Source of the DNA: Aidingimonas lacisalsi
GTDB taxonomy: Bacteria > Pseudomonadota > Gammaproteobacteria > Pseudomonadales > Halomonadaceae
Direction of reading: 5' to 3'
NCBI RefSeq assembly: GCF_008079445.1
Contig: NZ_VRYH01000003.1
Coordinates: 1 to 64,000, forward strand
DNA length: 64,000 bases
Made by a program: the position numbers and the translations under genes. The notes under the pieces are model-generated. The model had not been told where the DNA came from, made no database searches, and worked only from the letters and a program-made list of their open reading frames with translations. Numbering within the stretch: position 1 is the stretch's first letter; every line of letters starts with the position of its first letter. Shown in pieces: positions 16,705 to 25,866 of the stretch.

Positions 16705-18165
16705 ATGGCGCAGCCCAATGCCACTCCACACACGTTCCTGTGGCACGACTACGAAACATTTGGCGCCGACCCCCGCCGTGATCGTCCCGCTCAGTTTGCT
16801 GCTATCCGCACGGACGCAGATTTCAATGAGGTCGGTGAGCCGATCGAGTTGTATGCCAAACCTGCCGACGATGACATCCCGCATCCTCAGGCCTGCCTGA
16901 TTACGGGTATCACTCCGCAGCATGCAAGTCGTCATGGCCTTCCAGAGACTGATTTTGCGGGTGCCATCAATGCTGCCATGAGCGAGCCGGGGACCTGCTC
17001 GCTTGGCTATAATAGCCTACGATTCGATGATGAAGTCAGCCGCCACCTTTTTTATCGTAACTTTCTCGACCCCTATGCTCGTGAGTGGCAGAACGGTAAT
17101 TCACGCTGGGATCTGATCGATGCCGTTCGCGCGTTTCATGCCTTGCGCCCCGAAGGGATCGAGTGGCCACTGCGTGATGATGGCGCTCCCAGCTTCAAGC
17201 TCGAAGACCTCACCGCGGCCAATGGCATCGAGCATGCCGGGGCCCATGATGCGCTTGCCGATGTGAGAGCAACCATCGCACTGGCCAGCCTGCTCAAGAC
17301 ATCCAATCCGCGCTTGTTCGCTTACCTGTTACGGCTTCGCAGCAAGCGTGAAGTGGCCAAGTTGCTGGATATTCCGGCAGGCAAGCCGATGCTCCACATC
17401 TCCCGCCGTTATCCTGCGAGTCGGGCCTGTAGCGCTCTGATCATGCCGTTGGCCGAACACCCGACTAACCCCAACGGCGTCATCGTCTATGACCTGGCCG
17501 AAGATCCCGCGCCATTGTACGAACTTTCCGCCGAGCAAATTCGCGAGCGGGTCTTCGTCAGTGCTAGCGAGTTACCGGAAGGCGATGTACGTATCCCGCT
17601 CAAGGTGGTACATGTCAATCGTAGTCCGGTGCTGATGCCTCTGACGGCAGTCGATGACCAGGTCGCCAGGCGAACCGGCATCGATCGTGACGCTTGCGAG
17701 CGTCATTGGCAGGCCTTGCGGGAACAGCCCGACATGGCTCGCAAGGTGGCGTCGGTATTCACGGAATCAACCAACAGTCACCCCGATGATCCTGATTTGA
17801 TGTTGTACTCGGGAGGCTTTTTCTCTCCATCTGATCGTCAGGAGATGCAGCGCGTGAGAGAGGCCGATCCGGAGCAACTGGTGGATACACCATTCGCGTT
17901 TCAGGACCCGCGGTTGGAAGACATGCTGTTTCGTTACCGGGCACGCAATCATCCTGATACATTGACCCATGAAGAGCAGGCCAGGTGGGATGCTTTTCGC
18001 TGGTCGCGCATGAACGATGGCGCCCTGGCATCCATGACGCTGCAACAGTTCGCTCGAGAAATCGAGCAACTCAATCAGCAGTCCCTCGATGACTGGCAGC
18101 GACAGGTGCTCGAAGAGCTCGTAATGCATGTCGAGGCAATCATGCCGCCTCAGGCGTTCGAATAG
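16705..18165 (+). CDS. sbcB: Exodeoxyribonuclease I
   Basis: A 486-residue ExoI (E. coli 475). It digests single-stranded DNA 3' to 5' and acts in mismatch repair and recombination. The DEDD exonuclease domain starts with FLWHDYETFGADP (Asp15, Glu17); SH3-like and C-terminal helical domains follow, with FRWSRMNDGAL near residues 430-440. The ATG at 16705 is where family similarity begins; GGAG lies 10 bases upstream. It follows minE by 112 bases and may have its own promoter. Confidence 0.95.
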   Translation: MAQPNATPHTFLWHDYETFGADPRRDRPAQFAAIRTDADFNEVGEPIELYAKPADDDIPHPQACLITGITPQHASRHGLPETDFAGAINAAMSEPGTCSLGYNSLRFDDEVSRHLFYRNFLDPYAREWQNGNSRWDLIDAVRAFHALRPEGIEWPLRDDGAPSFKLEDLTAANGIEHAGAHDALADVRATIALASLLKTSNPRLFAYLLRLRSKREVAKLLDIPAGKPMLHISRRYPASRACSALIMPLAEHPTNPNGVIVYDLAEDPAPLYELSAEQIRERVFVSASELPEGDVRIPLKVVHVNRSPVLMPLTAVDDQVARRTGIDRDACERHWQALREQPDMARKVASVFTESTNSHPDDPDLMLYSGGFFSPSDRQEMQRVREADPEQLVDTPFAFQDPRLEDMLFRYRARNHPDTLTHEEQARWDAFRWSRMNDGALASMTLQQFAREIEQLNQQSLDDWQRQVLEELVMHVEAIMPPQAFE

Positions 18166-18181
18166 CATGCGTCGTCTCGTG

Positions 18182-18213
18182 GCCGAGCCTCGGAGAGAAC
18201 GTGGAGGCTCGGC
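18182..18213. terminator. Hairpin between convergent sbcB and ptrA
   Basis: A 10-bp perfect inverted repeat GCCGAGCCTC / GAGGCTCGGC with a 12-base loop lies between the two convergent stop codons. It lacks a T-run on either strand, so efficiency is uncertain. Confidence 0.55.
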
Positions 18214-18231
18214 GATCACCCCATCAGTGTT

Positions 18232-21132
18232 TCACTCTTCCGGCAGTGGCTTGAGATCCGTCGTGAGTTCTAGAACATCGGTTGGCTCATCACCGGGATC
18301 GAAAGTGACGTCGACAACGGCATCATTGCGCAATCTCTGCCACGCATCACGCAACTCTTCCTGCGTCACTTCCATTACTCTGGCGGCGAGACGTTCACGT
18401 CGGTCGAAGTCGGTATCACCATAGGCCAAGGCATACCATAGCCGATTGGTGCGTTCTCCCAGCGATGTATCGCGTTGCAGAAGTCTGTCGCGAACCGCTT
18501 GGCGGTAGACGTTCAGTTCTTCTTCACCCAACGTATCCAGACGCTTGCCGAATTCCTCGAGAAAGGCGTCGATATGCGACTGGATCTGCTCGCTGTCGGT
18601 ATCCGGGGACTGAACCAATAGTGACAGACCCGGCGCATCCAGCATGGGAGAGTAGCCAGCATTGACGACATATCCTAGTTGTTGTTCGGTACGCAGGCGA
18701 TCGTAGAAAGGTGTGTCGATCAACTGACCCAACACGGACACTATCGCTTGGCTGGCCAGACTTCTGTCCGCCCCTTGCAAGTACCTTAATACGACGGATT
18801 CCTCACGCGACGTTTGTGGATGCAGTTCCGGCAGGTCGTGATCGATGGCCAAGGGCACGAGTCGAGGAATATCCTGGGCGCCGAGTCGAGGTTCAAGCGT
18901 ATCCGCGACAACGCGGGCCATACTGGCCGCTTGTTCCGCTGTAATATTCCCGATGGCCATCGACTCGATACGCAGATTGTCGAGGAAGTGGCGCCGGTAT
19001 TCGCGGACATCATCGGCGTTCAGCTCGGAGATCGCGTCAAGCAAGTCATCTGTCGGCCATTGAGGGCGCACCAACGTCTGGCTCAAGGTGCGGTTGGCTT
19101 GTCGATAGAGCGCGTCCTGAGGTTCGTTGCGCCAATTTCGCTCCAGGCGGTGACGTACGCGCTCGACGCTGCTCGATTGGATCTCTCCTTCAACCAATTG
19201 GGACAGTGCTTCGTGCATGACGAGTTCCTGACGATCACGCCACCCCGAAAACGCGAGGGTGATACCGCGCGAATGGGCATAAGGGTCGAAGCTCTGGCCA
19301 GCCAGGCGAGCCGGATAAAAGGTTTCATTGAGACTATCGCCGAGCCAGCCGGCCAGCAGTCGTGCTAGCACCGCTTCTTTGGCACTCTTGGCTGCGTCGG
19401 GATGCTGCAGGCTGAATCGCCATTCGACCTTCGGGATGGAGAACGTGCTGTCAGCTTGGAGCCAGAAGGTAAAGCTCTCGTCGTCGATACGCTGTTGAGG
19501 CACGTCATCCTGCACGTCGAGCAGTGTCAGATCCTTGGCGATATATGGATTGGGGGGCGGGAGTTCGAGGCCGGATAACGCAGTCACAGAGGTATCGGTC
19601 CCGTTCACGATCTCATAAGACGCCTGGAACCAGGGGGATTGTTGGTTACCTTCGACATCCGGGCCACTATACAGCCGTATCAGGTTATCCGGTGTCAGAG
19701 CGTCCAGGTATGTCTCGATTTGTCCGGTATCATAGCCATCCATGCGATATGGTGCGTAGTTGACGTCCTCCAGAGGGTAGTAGGCCAGATTCATGGAGAG
19801 GCGCATGGCGCTTTGTAACGTTGAGCCATGTTGCTGGAAACGAAAATCCTGTTCGGCCAGACGCGCTTGTTCGTCATATCGCCACTCATCGAGTCCTTTC
19901 TCCTTGATCAGGTCGATAGTGTCGAACAGCGTTGCCTGGATTCGCGGCAGTTGCTCGGCGCCCTTGGGCGTCAGGCTGATATCAATGGTGAAGAGCGCGT
20001 GGTTGCCATCAGATCGTCCGGTCCCCGCAGAGAGTCCATCGGCCAGACCTGCATCACGGAGTTCCGCGAGTAGGCTTCCCTCCCCTTCATGCCCCAGCAG
20101 ATTGGCCAGGTAGGCGGCCGGCTTGGTTCGATAATCCCTCTGGGGATCGGGAATGGGAAAGGCAAAACGCACGCTGCGACTATCCCTGAGTGAGTGCATG
20201 TTTGCAGCGATTGGAAGCTCGTCATCAACGGCCAGAGGTTCCTTGATTTCAACCCGTTCCCGATCATTGTCGGCAATACCGGCAAAGCGTGTTCGGGTCA
20301 TCGTCTCGAGTTCATCGAGTGGTTGGGGAGCGACGATGGCCAACTGCATGACATTGGCATCGTAGAAACGGTGATAGAAGTCGATGACTCGCTCGCGCAG
20401 ACTGGGCTCGCCTTCCGGTCGGTCCGCCAGTGTCTCGCGACTGCCCACGGAGAAGCCCGTGGTTGGATTGTGCGGATTTAAAAGTTGGTTCATGACATCG
20501 TTCGTGCGCCGGCCATCATCGCGCAGACGTGATTGGTACTCGGAATGCACTACATTACGTTCACTGCTCAATTGATCGGCATTGAACTTCGGCGCGATGA
20601 AGAAACGACTGAAACGGTCTAGCGCCCCACCCAGTGCATCGGGCTCGATGTCGAAGAAGTAATTGGTATCACGCGTTGCGGTGAACGCATTGTGATTGCC
20701 GCCATGTCGGCTGAGATAGCTCTGATAGGCATCGGGCGCCGGGTACTCGTCGGTTCCCAGGAACAACATATGCTCGAGCAGGTGCGCCAATCCTGCCAGG
20801 TCGTCAGGATCGTTGGCGCTGCCTACGCCGACGTTCATCGAGGCGGCTGCCTTATCCGCCTCAGGATCACTGACCAGCAATACCTCAAGGCCATTGTCCA
20901 ACTCGAGAGTCCGGTAGTCCCGGCTATCGTGTGGGCTTACCTTGGGTGTTGCGACCTTGGTGACGCCTTCCGGCGTCTCTTCCTTGGCATGGCCGGTGCC
21001 CGGCCAGGTGGCGCCGGCGATGATAATGCCGGATATAGCAGCTGCGGCCAGATGATGAAGGATGCCTGCCAAGTGGTTGCCGGTGTGGCCATGGTGCCAA
21101 GAGTCGCGAAAAGTGGAAGGTAGCGTACGCAT
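18232..21132 (-). CDS. ptrA: Pitrilysin/insulinase-family zinc protease
   Basis: A 966-residue M16 metalloprotease, the size of E. coli pitrilysin (962). Inverted zinc motif HLLEH (His117, Glu120, His121), with the distal ligand expected at Glu198. The N-terminus is long and has a hydrophobic stretch (about 22-45) consistent with export to the periplasm. It should degrade small proteins and peptides. The second of two adjacent ATGs (21135, 21132) is chosen because AGGAG is 5 bases before it. The upstream SRAP-like gene stops with TGA at 21134-21132, overlapping this start, so the two genes are translationally coupled. Confidence 0.92.
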   Translation of the reverse strand: MRTLPSTFRDSWHHGHTGNHLAGILHHLAAAAISGIIIAGATWPGTGHAKEETPEGVTKVATPKVSPHDSRDYRTLELDNGLEVLLVSDPEADKAAASMNVGVGSANDPDDLAGLAHLLEHMLFLGTDEYPAPDAYQSYLSRHGGNHNAFTATRDTNYFFDIEPDALGGALDRFSRFFIAPKFNADQLSSERNVVHSEYQSRLRDDGRRTNDVMNQLLNPHNPTTGFSVGSRETLADRPEGEPSLRERVIDFYHRFYDANVMQLAIVAPQPLDELETMTRTRFAGIADNDRERVEIKEPLAVDDELPIAANMHSLRDSRSVRFAFPIPDPQRDYRTKPAAYLANLLGHEGEGSLLAELRDAGLADGLSAGTGRSDGNHALFTIDISLTPKGAEQLPRIQATLFDTIDLIKEKGLDEWRYDEQARLAEQDFRFQQHGSTLQSAMRLSMNLAYYPLEDVNYAPYRMDGYDTGQIETYLDALTPDNLIRLYSGPDVEGNQQSPWFQASYEIVNGTDTSVTALSGLELPPPNPYIAKDLTLLDVQDDVPQQRIDDESFTFWLQADSTFSIPKVEWRFSLQHPDAAKSAKEAVLARLLAGWLGDSLNETFYPARLAGQSFDPYAHSRGITLAFSGWRDRQELVMHEALSQLVEGEIQSSSVERVRHRLERNWRNEPQDALYRQANRTLSQTLVRPQWPTDDLLDAISELNADDVREYRRHFLDNLRIESMAIGNITAEQAASMARVVADTLEPRLGAQDIPRLVPLAIDHDLPELHPQTSREESVVLRYLQGADRSLASQAIVSVLGQLIDTPFYDRLRTEQQLGYVVNAGYSPMLDAPGLSLLVQSPDTDSEQIQSHIDAFLEEFGKRLDTLGEEELNVYRQAVRDRLLQRDTSLGERTNRLWYALAYGDTDFDRRERLAARVMEVTQEELRDAWQRLRNDAVVDVTFDPGDEPTDVLELTTDLKPLPEE

Positions 21133-21818
21133 CATCTCTCCTGTGTGTGATGCTGACAAAGCATGGGGCCTGTGGGATGGGCACATGCCCATTCCTGACA
21201 AGCCGGATCGTTCACTCGCTTTGATACCGGAAAGGCGCCCAACAGTTCCCCCGCTGGTGGGTGCAACATCGATTCGACTTGCTGCCTGGACGTCTCGGGA
21301 TGCAGCCAGTCCACTGCAGACTCCGGGGACATGAGGGCAGGGAGGCGGTCGCTCAAGGGGTCGAGAAACGGGGGGGATGCCACTGTGATCAAGGCCATGG
21401 AATCATGATAGTGATGGCCGGTCGTGGGGAAACGGCACCACAGACCCGCAAGAAGGAGAGGGCCTCGGTCGATGCGTGTCACTAGGAAAGGCTGTTTCAT
21501 ACGAGGCAGTGATTTCCAGATATAGACCCCTCCAACGGGAACGAGACAACGCTGTGTGTCGAGTGCCTCGGCAAACATCGGACGGGATGACAGCGTTTCC
21601 GCCCGGGCACAATGTTGAGCATGGTCCAGCACCTTTAGCCACGGGGGGGTGAACCCCCAGAATGCGTTGACCTGATGGGGATTGTGCGTCTCCCAGCGGA
21701 CGATCGATAGCGGCTGGCGTGGAGCCAGGTTAGGGCTGCTATGCAATGGGGCATCGACCGTCAGGCCGGGTAGCAGGGTCTCCGTTGTCAATGAGGGAAT
21801 ATACAGACGGCCTGCCAT
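21132..21818 (-). CDS. Degenerate SRAP (YedK/HMCES-like) protein lacking active-site residues
   Basis: A 228-residue protein with the SRAP fold pattern: NLAPRQ, FWGFTPPWL, CARAET, CLVPVGGVYIWKS, KQPFLV and a C-terminal LSDRLPALMSPESAVDWL, all matching the order in YedK. Genuine SRAP proteins crosslink abasic sites in single-stranded DNA through Cys2, helped by Asn75, Glu105 and His160 (E. coli numbering). Here these positions are Ala2 (GCA codon), Cys70, Ile100 and Ser156. The frame is intact, so this looks like a maintained non-catalytic paralogue, perhaps DNA-binding only. It is coupled to the downstream protease gene; promoter expected in 21819-21986. Confidence 0.8.
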   Translation of the reverse strand: MAGRLYIPSLTTETLLPGLTVDAPLHSSPNLAPRQPLSIVRWETHNPHQVNAFWGFTPPWLKVLDHAQHCARAETLSSRPMFAEALDTQRCLVPVGGVYIWKSLPRMKQPFLVTRIDRGPLLLAGLWCRFPTTGHHYHDSMALITVASPPFLDPLSDRLPALMSPESAVDWLHPETSRQQVESMLHPPAGELLGAFPVSKRVNDPACQEWACAHPTGPMLCQHHTQER

Positions 21819-21907
21819 GAGGGCTCCGAAAAGCGAGGTTGAAAGGCATCTACGGTTGCCAAATGCGCGTTGGTTGGGCTGCAGTCGGCCCGCGTTGGCG
21901 ATGCGTT

Positions 21908-21936
21908 CTACAATGTAGGTCGAAAACAGTGTTCGA
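21908..21936. promoter_or_regulatory. Two small dyads in a divergent promoter region
   Basis: Between the SRAP-like gene and tetR lie CTACA-A-TGTAG (21908-21918, perfect) and TCGAA-N7-TTCGA (21920-21936). Their place, 50-80 bases before the TetR start, makes them candidate operators for autoregulation. Inference only. Confidence 0.35.
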
Positions 21937-21986
21937 TTGCGCTATTCTGGGCCCTGTCCGATAGTGTATCAACATGCGAGGTGATC

Positions 21987-22601
21987 ATGGCACGTCCCAG
22001 ACAGCATGCGCCAGAAGCGTTGCATGCCCAGGTCATGTCGGCATGTGATGCCTGGCTCAAGGACCATCCCGTACACTCGCTATCCTTGCGCGCCCTGGCC
22101 CGTGAGGTGGGATGTGCTCCCAGCACCTTGCTCAAGCTCTACGGTAGCTTCGGTAATCTCCTGCAACACGTCAATATCGAAACGCTTGCGCATCTGCGCA
22201 ATGCGATAGAAGGCTTGAGCGATGCCGGTCCGGAATCCCGCTTGAAGGGACTGGCCACAGCGTATTGGCAATTTGCCCAGCAGGAGCCCTACCGCTGGCA
22301 GTTGCTGTTTGATTATCCCCTGGCCCAGGAAGGTGAACTCGACCAGCGTCAGAATCACCTGATAGAGGTTCTCTTCGTTCGGGTCGAAGGTACTCTCAAG
22401 GAGTACCAGCCTGCGTTGGATGATGCAGAAGCCAGACGACTCGCACGGACACTATGGGGAAGCGTCCATGGTTTGGTGCAGCTAGGCTTGAATGAGCGCC
22501 TGGGGTATTGGCAGGGACAGCAATTGGATGTCAGTGATTTGATCGATCAATTGCTGTCGACCATTCTCGCGGGCCTCGGGCAGGCATCGAGGGCAACGTG
22601 A
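21987..22601 (+). CDS. TetR-family transcriptional regulator
   Basis: A 204-residue TetR-type regulator. The N-terminal helix-turn-helix is seen as LSLRALAREVGCAPSTLLKLYGSFGNLLQHVN (residues about 33-64, listed by its parts LRALAREVG and STLLKLYGSF). The C-terminal domain resembles the TetR_C_33/WHG type with YRWQLLFDYPL and a LARTLWGSVHGLVQLGL helix. It overlaps the LplT-PlsC fusion gene by GTGA and probably controls it and itself. GAGGT lies 4 bases before the ATG. Confidence 0.88.
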   Translation: MARPRQHAPEALHAQVMSACDAWLKDHPVHSLSLRALAREVGCAPSTLLKLYGSFGNLLQHVNIETLAHLRNAIEGLSDAGPESRLKGLATAYWQFAQQEPYRWQLLFDYPLAQEGELDQRQNHLIEVLFVRVEGTLKEYQPALDDAEARRLARTLWGSVHGLVQLGLNERLGYWQGQQLDVSDLIDQLLSTILAGLGQASRAT

Positions 22602-24496
22602 GTTTGCGGGTGCTGCTCCAGCGCCGCTTTGCTGCTCTCTTCTTGACCCAGGTGCTGGGAGCGATAAACGACAATGTCTTCCGCCACTTCCTGATTTTGA
22701 CCCTGGCTTATGCCGCAATTCCACGCCGTGAGTGGGAGTCGGGGCTGGTCATCAATCTCGCTGTCGTGCTGTTTCTGCTTCCTTACCTGCTGGTATCGGC
22801 CTGGGGGGGCGTGCTGGCTGATCGGTATGATCGAACGCTCTTGATTCGTCGACTCAAATTACTGGAGTTGGCCATCATCCTGCTCGCTGTGGCAGTGATC
22901 GGACTGGGCCATGAAGTGCTGCTATGGATACTGTTGCTGATGATGGGTGTCCAGTCGGCTCTCTTCGCTCCGGTGAAGTATGCCTTGTTACCACAGTTGG
23001 TATCACCAACCGAATTGCTGCATGGCAATGCCTGGATGGGGTTGGGGATTTTTGTGGCCATGCCTCTGGGGATCTTGCTCGTGGGTATCATGGTCTCCCT
23101 ACCCGAGCCCTGGCAGCGTATCGTCATCATGAGCACACTGTTGATGCTAGCCGTGGCAGGAGTGGCGGCGAGTTTAATGGTGCCTCGTGTCGCTGAGCCC
23201 AGAGGGGGACACTCCGTCGCGCTCCTGGGCACCTCCCTTCCCCATCGTCTGATCCGGCAGGCGAGTCGTGAGCAGAAATTATTTCCGGCCATTCTGGGAA
23301 TCAGTCTGTTCTGGTTTCTGGTCGTTGGCTATCTGGCTTCGCTGCCGAGCTGGGAAGCGCTGCCAGGCAGTGGTGCTGGTGAAGGCATGGCTGTCCTGCT
23401 GATGGCGTTTTCTCTGGGTGGGGCGGTGGGGGCCCTGTTCTGTGCTCGGATTTCAGCAGGACGCCTGGAAATGGGGTTGGTCCCAATGGGCGCGATATTG
23501 ATGGGGGTGTCAGGCCTCTATTTGGCTGGATTGTCTACCAATGGCCGGTTGCCGGAGGCGTTGATGGACATTTCGCTTTGGCAATGGGGGGCCGGTTTTG
23601 CATTGGTGGGCGTCGGTGGCGGCCTTTTCGTCGTACCGCTGTATACGCTGTTGCAGATCATCAGCCGGGATGCGCAGCGGGGACAAATGATTGCCGCCAA
23701 TAACATTGTCAATGCGGTGTCGATGGTAGTGGCCATGCTCTATGCCACTGCCATGATGGCGTGGCTGGATGTCGGACAACGACGGTTCGTTGCCAGCTTG
23801 GGCGTCATCGCCTTGCTGGTTGGCCTGGTGTTGGTTACGCGCCGTCCTCGGCCGGTGCTGCGACTGCTGGTGTTCACCTTGGTTCACCTCATCTATCGGC
23901 TACGCTTCCGCGGTCGCCATCATGTTCCTGCGCGCGGAGCCGCGCTTGTTGTCTGCAATCATGTCAGCTTCATGGATGCGTTGGTCGTTGGTGGTGCCAG
24001 CCCTAGACCATTGCGATTTCTCATGGATCGGCCAATCTATGAGTCGCCATGGCTGAATTGGTGGTTTCGCATTGTCGGTGCCATCCCCGTCGATGCTGAT
24101 CGACGCGACCCGGGGAGTGTGCGTCGAGCACTGGATGAAGTCAGTCATGCATTGCGTAATGGCGAAGTGGTCATGCTGTTTCCCGAAGGTCGTTTAACTC
24201 CCGATGGCGACATTCACCCTTTTCGCCGAGGCCTGGATATCATCCTTGCACGTGATCCTGTGCCGGTCGTTCCTGCGGGGCTTGCCGGCTTGTGGGGGTC
24301 ATGGACATCACACTATGGTGGGCGTGCATTGACCAAGGTGCCGCGACGTTTCCGTGCGCGGGTGGCACTGTATTTCGGCGAGCCCTTGACGCCGCAACAG
24401 GCGCGACGGGGGGAAGGGGAGGCACGTGTGCGCCGTTTGAAGGAGGAGGCGGAGCGATGGGTGGAGCCTGCTGCCGCATCCCTGTCTGATACCTGA
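22598..24496 (+). CDS. LplT-like MFS transporter fused to PlsC-type acyltransferase
   Basis: A 632-residue fusion. Residues 1 to about 415 form an MFS transporter like LplT, which flips lysophospholipids across the inner membrane (INDNVFRHFLIL, VKYALLPQLV). Residues about 430-632 form a glycerophospholipid acyltransferase with NHVSFMD at 454-460 and FPEGR at 528-532. In E. coli LplT and Aas are separate, and Aas also has an acyl-ACP synthetase domain, absent here. Likely role: recovery and re-acylation of lysophospholipids. Start is GTG overlapping the tetR stop (GTGA), so it is coupled to the regulator. Confidence 0.88.
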   Translation: MSLRVLLQRRFAALFLTQVLGAINDNVFRHFLILTLAYAAIPRREWESGLVINLAVVLFLLPYLLVSAWGGVLADRYDRTLLIRRLKLLELAIILLAVAVIGLGHEVLLWILLLMMGVQSALFAPVKYALLPQLVSPTELLHGNAWMGLGIFVAMPLGILLVGIMVSLPEPWQRIVIMSTLLMLAVAGVAASLMVPRVAEPRGGHSVALLGTSLPHRLIRQASREQKLFPAILGISLFWFLVVGYLASLPSWEALPGSGAGEGMAVLLMAFSLGGAVGALFCARISAGRLEMGLVPMGAILMGVSGLYLAGLSTNGRLPEALMDISLWQWGAGFALVGVGGGLFVVPLYTLLQIISRDAQRGQMIAANNIVNAVSMVVAMLYATAMMAWLDVGQRRFVASLGVIALLVGLVLVTRRPRPVLRLLVFTLVHLIYRLRFRGRHHVPARGAALVVCNHVSFMDALVVGGASPRPLRFLMDRPIYESPWLNWWFRIVGAIPVDADRRDPGSVRRALDEVSHALRNGEVVMLFPEGRLTPDGDIHPFRRGLDIILARDPVPVVPAGLAGLWGSWTSHYGGRALTKVPRRFRARVALYFGEPLTPQQARRGEGEARVRRLKEEAERWVEPAAASLSDT

Positions 24497-24509
24497 ATAC
24501 GCGTGGCAG

Positions 24510-25793
24510 TCAGACCGCCTGTAGGGTGCGCCGTGCGTGCTGCCAGCAGCGGGCCGAGGTGATCAGCTTGTCGTGGACGTCGATGATTTCCATACGCGTG
24601 GTGCCTACCTGTAGACACGCGGGGCCATCGGGAAACGACTCCAGGTGTTCCAGGATCAAACCATTCAAGGTTTTGGGACCGTCGATGGGGAGTTGCCAGC
24701 CTAGCGTCTTGTTGAGTTCGCGTATGTTGGCGGTGCCCTCGATTACGTAGCTGCCATCATCCTGGGGGTGAATCTCTTTCTGCATGCCGGCGACATCGGT
24801 CGTGAATTCGCCGACGATTTCTTCGAGGATATCTTCCAGCGTGACGAGACCTTCAACGTCACCATACTCGTCGACCACGATACCAATGCGCCGTTTCTGC
24901 TGCTGGAAATTGAGTAGCTGTGTATGCAATGGCGTCGACTCCGGGATGAAATAGGGTTCCCGAGCTTCTTGAACGATCGCGGCTTTGGTGACCTGCTGAC
25001 GCGACAGGAAGCGTGCCGCATTGCGTAAGTGGAGCATGCCGATGATATTGTTGATGTCACCCTTGTATACGGGGACTCGTGTGTGCTGACTGGTGCGGAT
25101 CTGGGCCAGGATGCTGTCGAGATCGTCATCGAGATCGATCCCGGCGACTTCATGGCGGGGAACCATGATGTCATTGACCGTGACGTTTTCCAGGTCAAGG
25201 ATGGAGAGCAGCATGGCCCGGTGGCGGTGTGGAATGAGGGTGCCGGCTTCGTGAACGACGCTACGTAGTTCGTCGCGGGTCAGACTATCGGCATTGCCAT
25301 CGATGTGTTTCACCCCCATCAAGCGTAACAGGCCGTTGGAAATCATGTTGACGAGCCAGACGAAGGGGTAAAGAATTTTGAGCAGAGGTTCCAGGGCTAT
25401 CGAGGCGGGAAAGGCAATGCGCTCGGGTTTGACCGCTGCAAAGGTCTTGGGGGTGACCTCGGCAAAGATCAGGATAGCAATCGTCAGTATGATCGTGGCT
25501 ATTGCCGGCCCGGAGACTTCACCGAAGTAGTGTACGGCGATGATGGTGGCGATCGAGGCAGCCAGATTGTTGACGAAGTTATTGCCGATCAAGATGACGC
25601 CGATCAGCCTGTCGGGGCGTGACAGCAAACGTGTCACGCGCTCCGCAGCAGGCTCACCACCGTTGGCCTGGTGATTCAAGCGATACCGGTTGATTGACAT
25701 CATGCCTGTTTCTGAACTGGAGAAAAAAGCCGACAGGCAGATCAGTAGAAGTAACAGACCGAATAGAAGTCCTAGCGGGAAGTCGTCGCTCAA
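24510..25793 (-). CDS. CorB/YfjD-like DUF21-CBS membrane protein
   Basis: A 427-residue HlyC/CorC-family protein: an N-terminal DUF21 membrane domain (about 1-180) with GMMSINRYRLNH and LIGNNFVNNLA, a CBS pair (about 200-325) and a CorC_HlyC domain (about 340-420, YVIEGTANIRELN). It matches E. coli YfjD, a relative of CorB, suggesting magnesium transport or efflux at the inner membrane. Start is a TTG at 25793 with GAGGA 10 bases upstream. It follows ypjD by 73 bases on the same strand, the usual ypjD-yfjD pairing beside ffh. Convergent with the fusion gene. Confidence 0.92.
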   Translation of the reverse strand: MSDDFPLGLLFGLLLLLICLSAFFSSSETGMMSINRYRLNHQANGGEPAAERVTRLLSRPDRLIGVILIGNNFVNNLAASIATIIAVHYFGEVSGPAIATIILTIAILIFAEVTPKTFAAVKPERIAFPASIALEPLLKILYPFVWLVNMISNGLLRLMGVKHIDGNADSLTRDELRSVVHEAGTLIPHRHRAMLLSILDLENVTVNDIMVPRHEVAGIDLDDDLDSILAQIRTSQHTRVPVYKGDINNIIGMLHLRNAARFLSRQQVTKAAIVQEAREPYFIPESTPLHTQLLNFQQQKRRIGIVVDEYGDVEGLVTLEDILEEIVGEFTTDVAGMQKEIHPQDDGSYVIEGTANIRELNKTLGWQLPIDGPKTLNGLILEHLESFPDGPACLQVGTTRMEIIDVHDKLITSARCWQHARRTLQAV

Positions 25794-25866
25794 GATCGAT
25801 GGATCCTCGATGGCATGTCTGGCTGTTTGTAGGGATAACCGACCAACGTGTCAAGGTGACGGTTGT

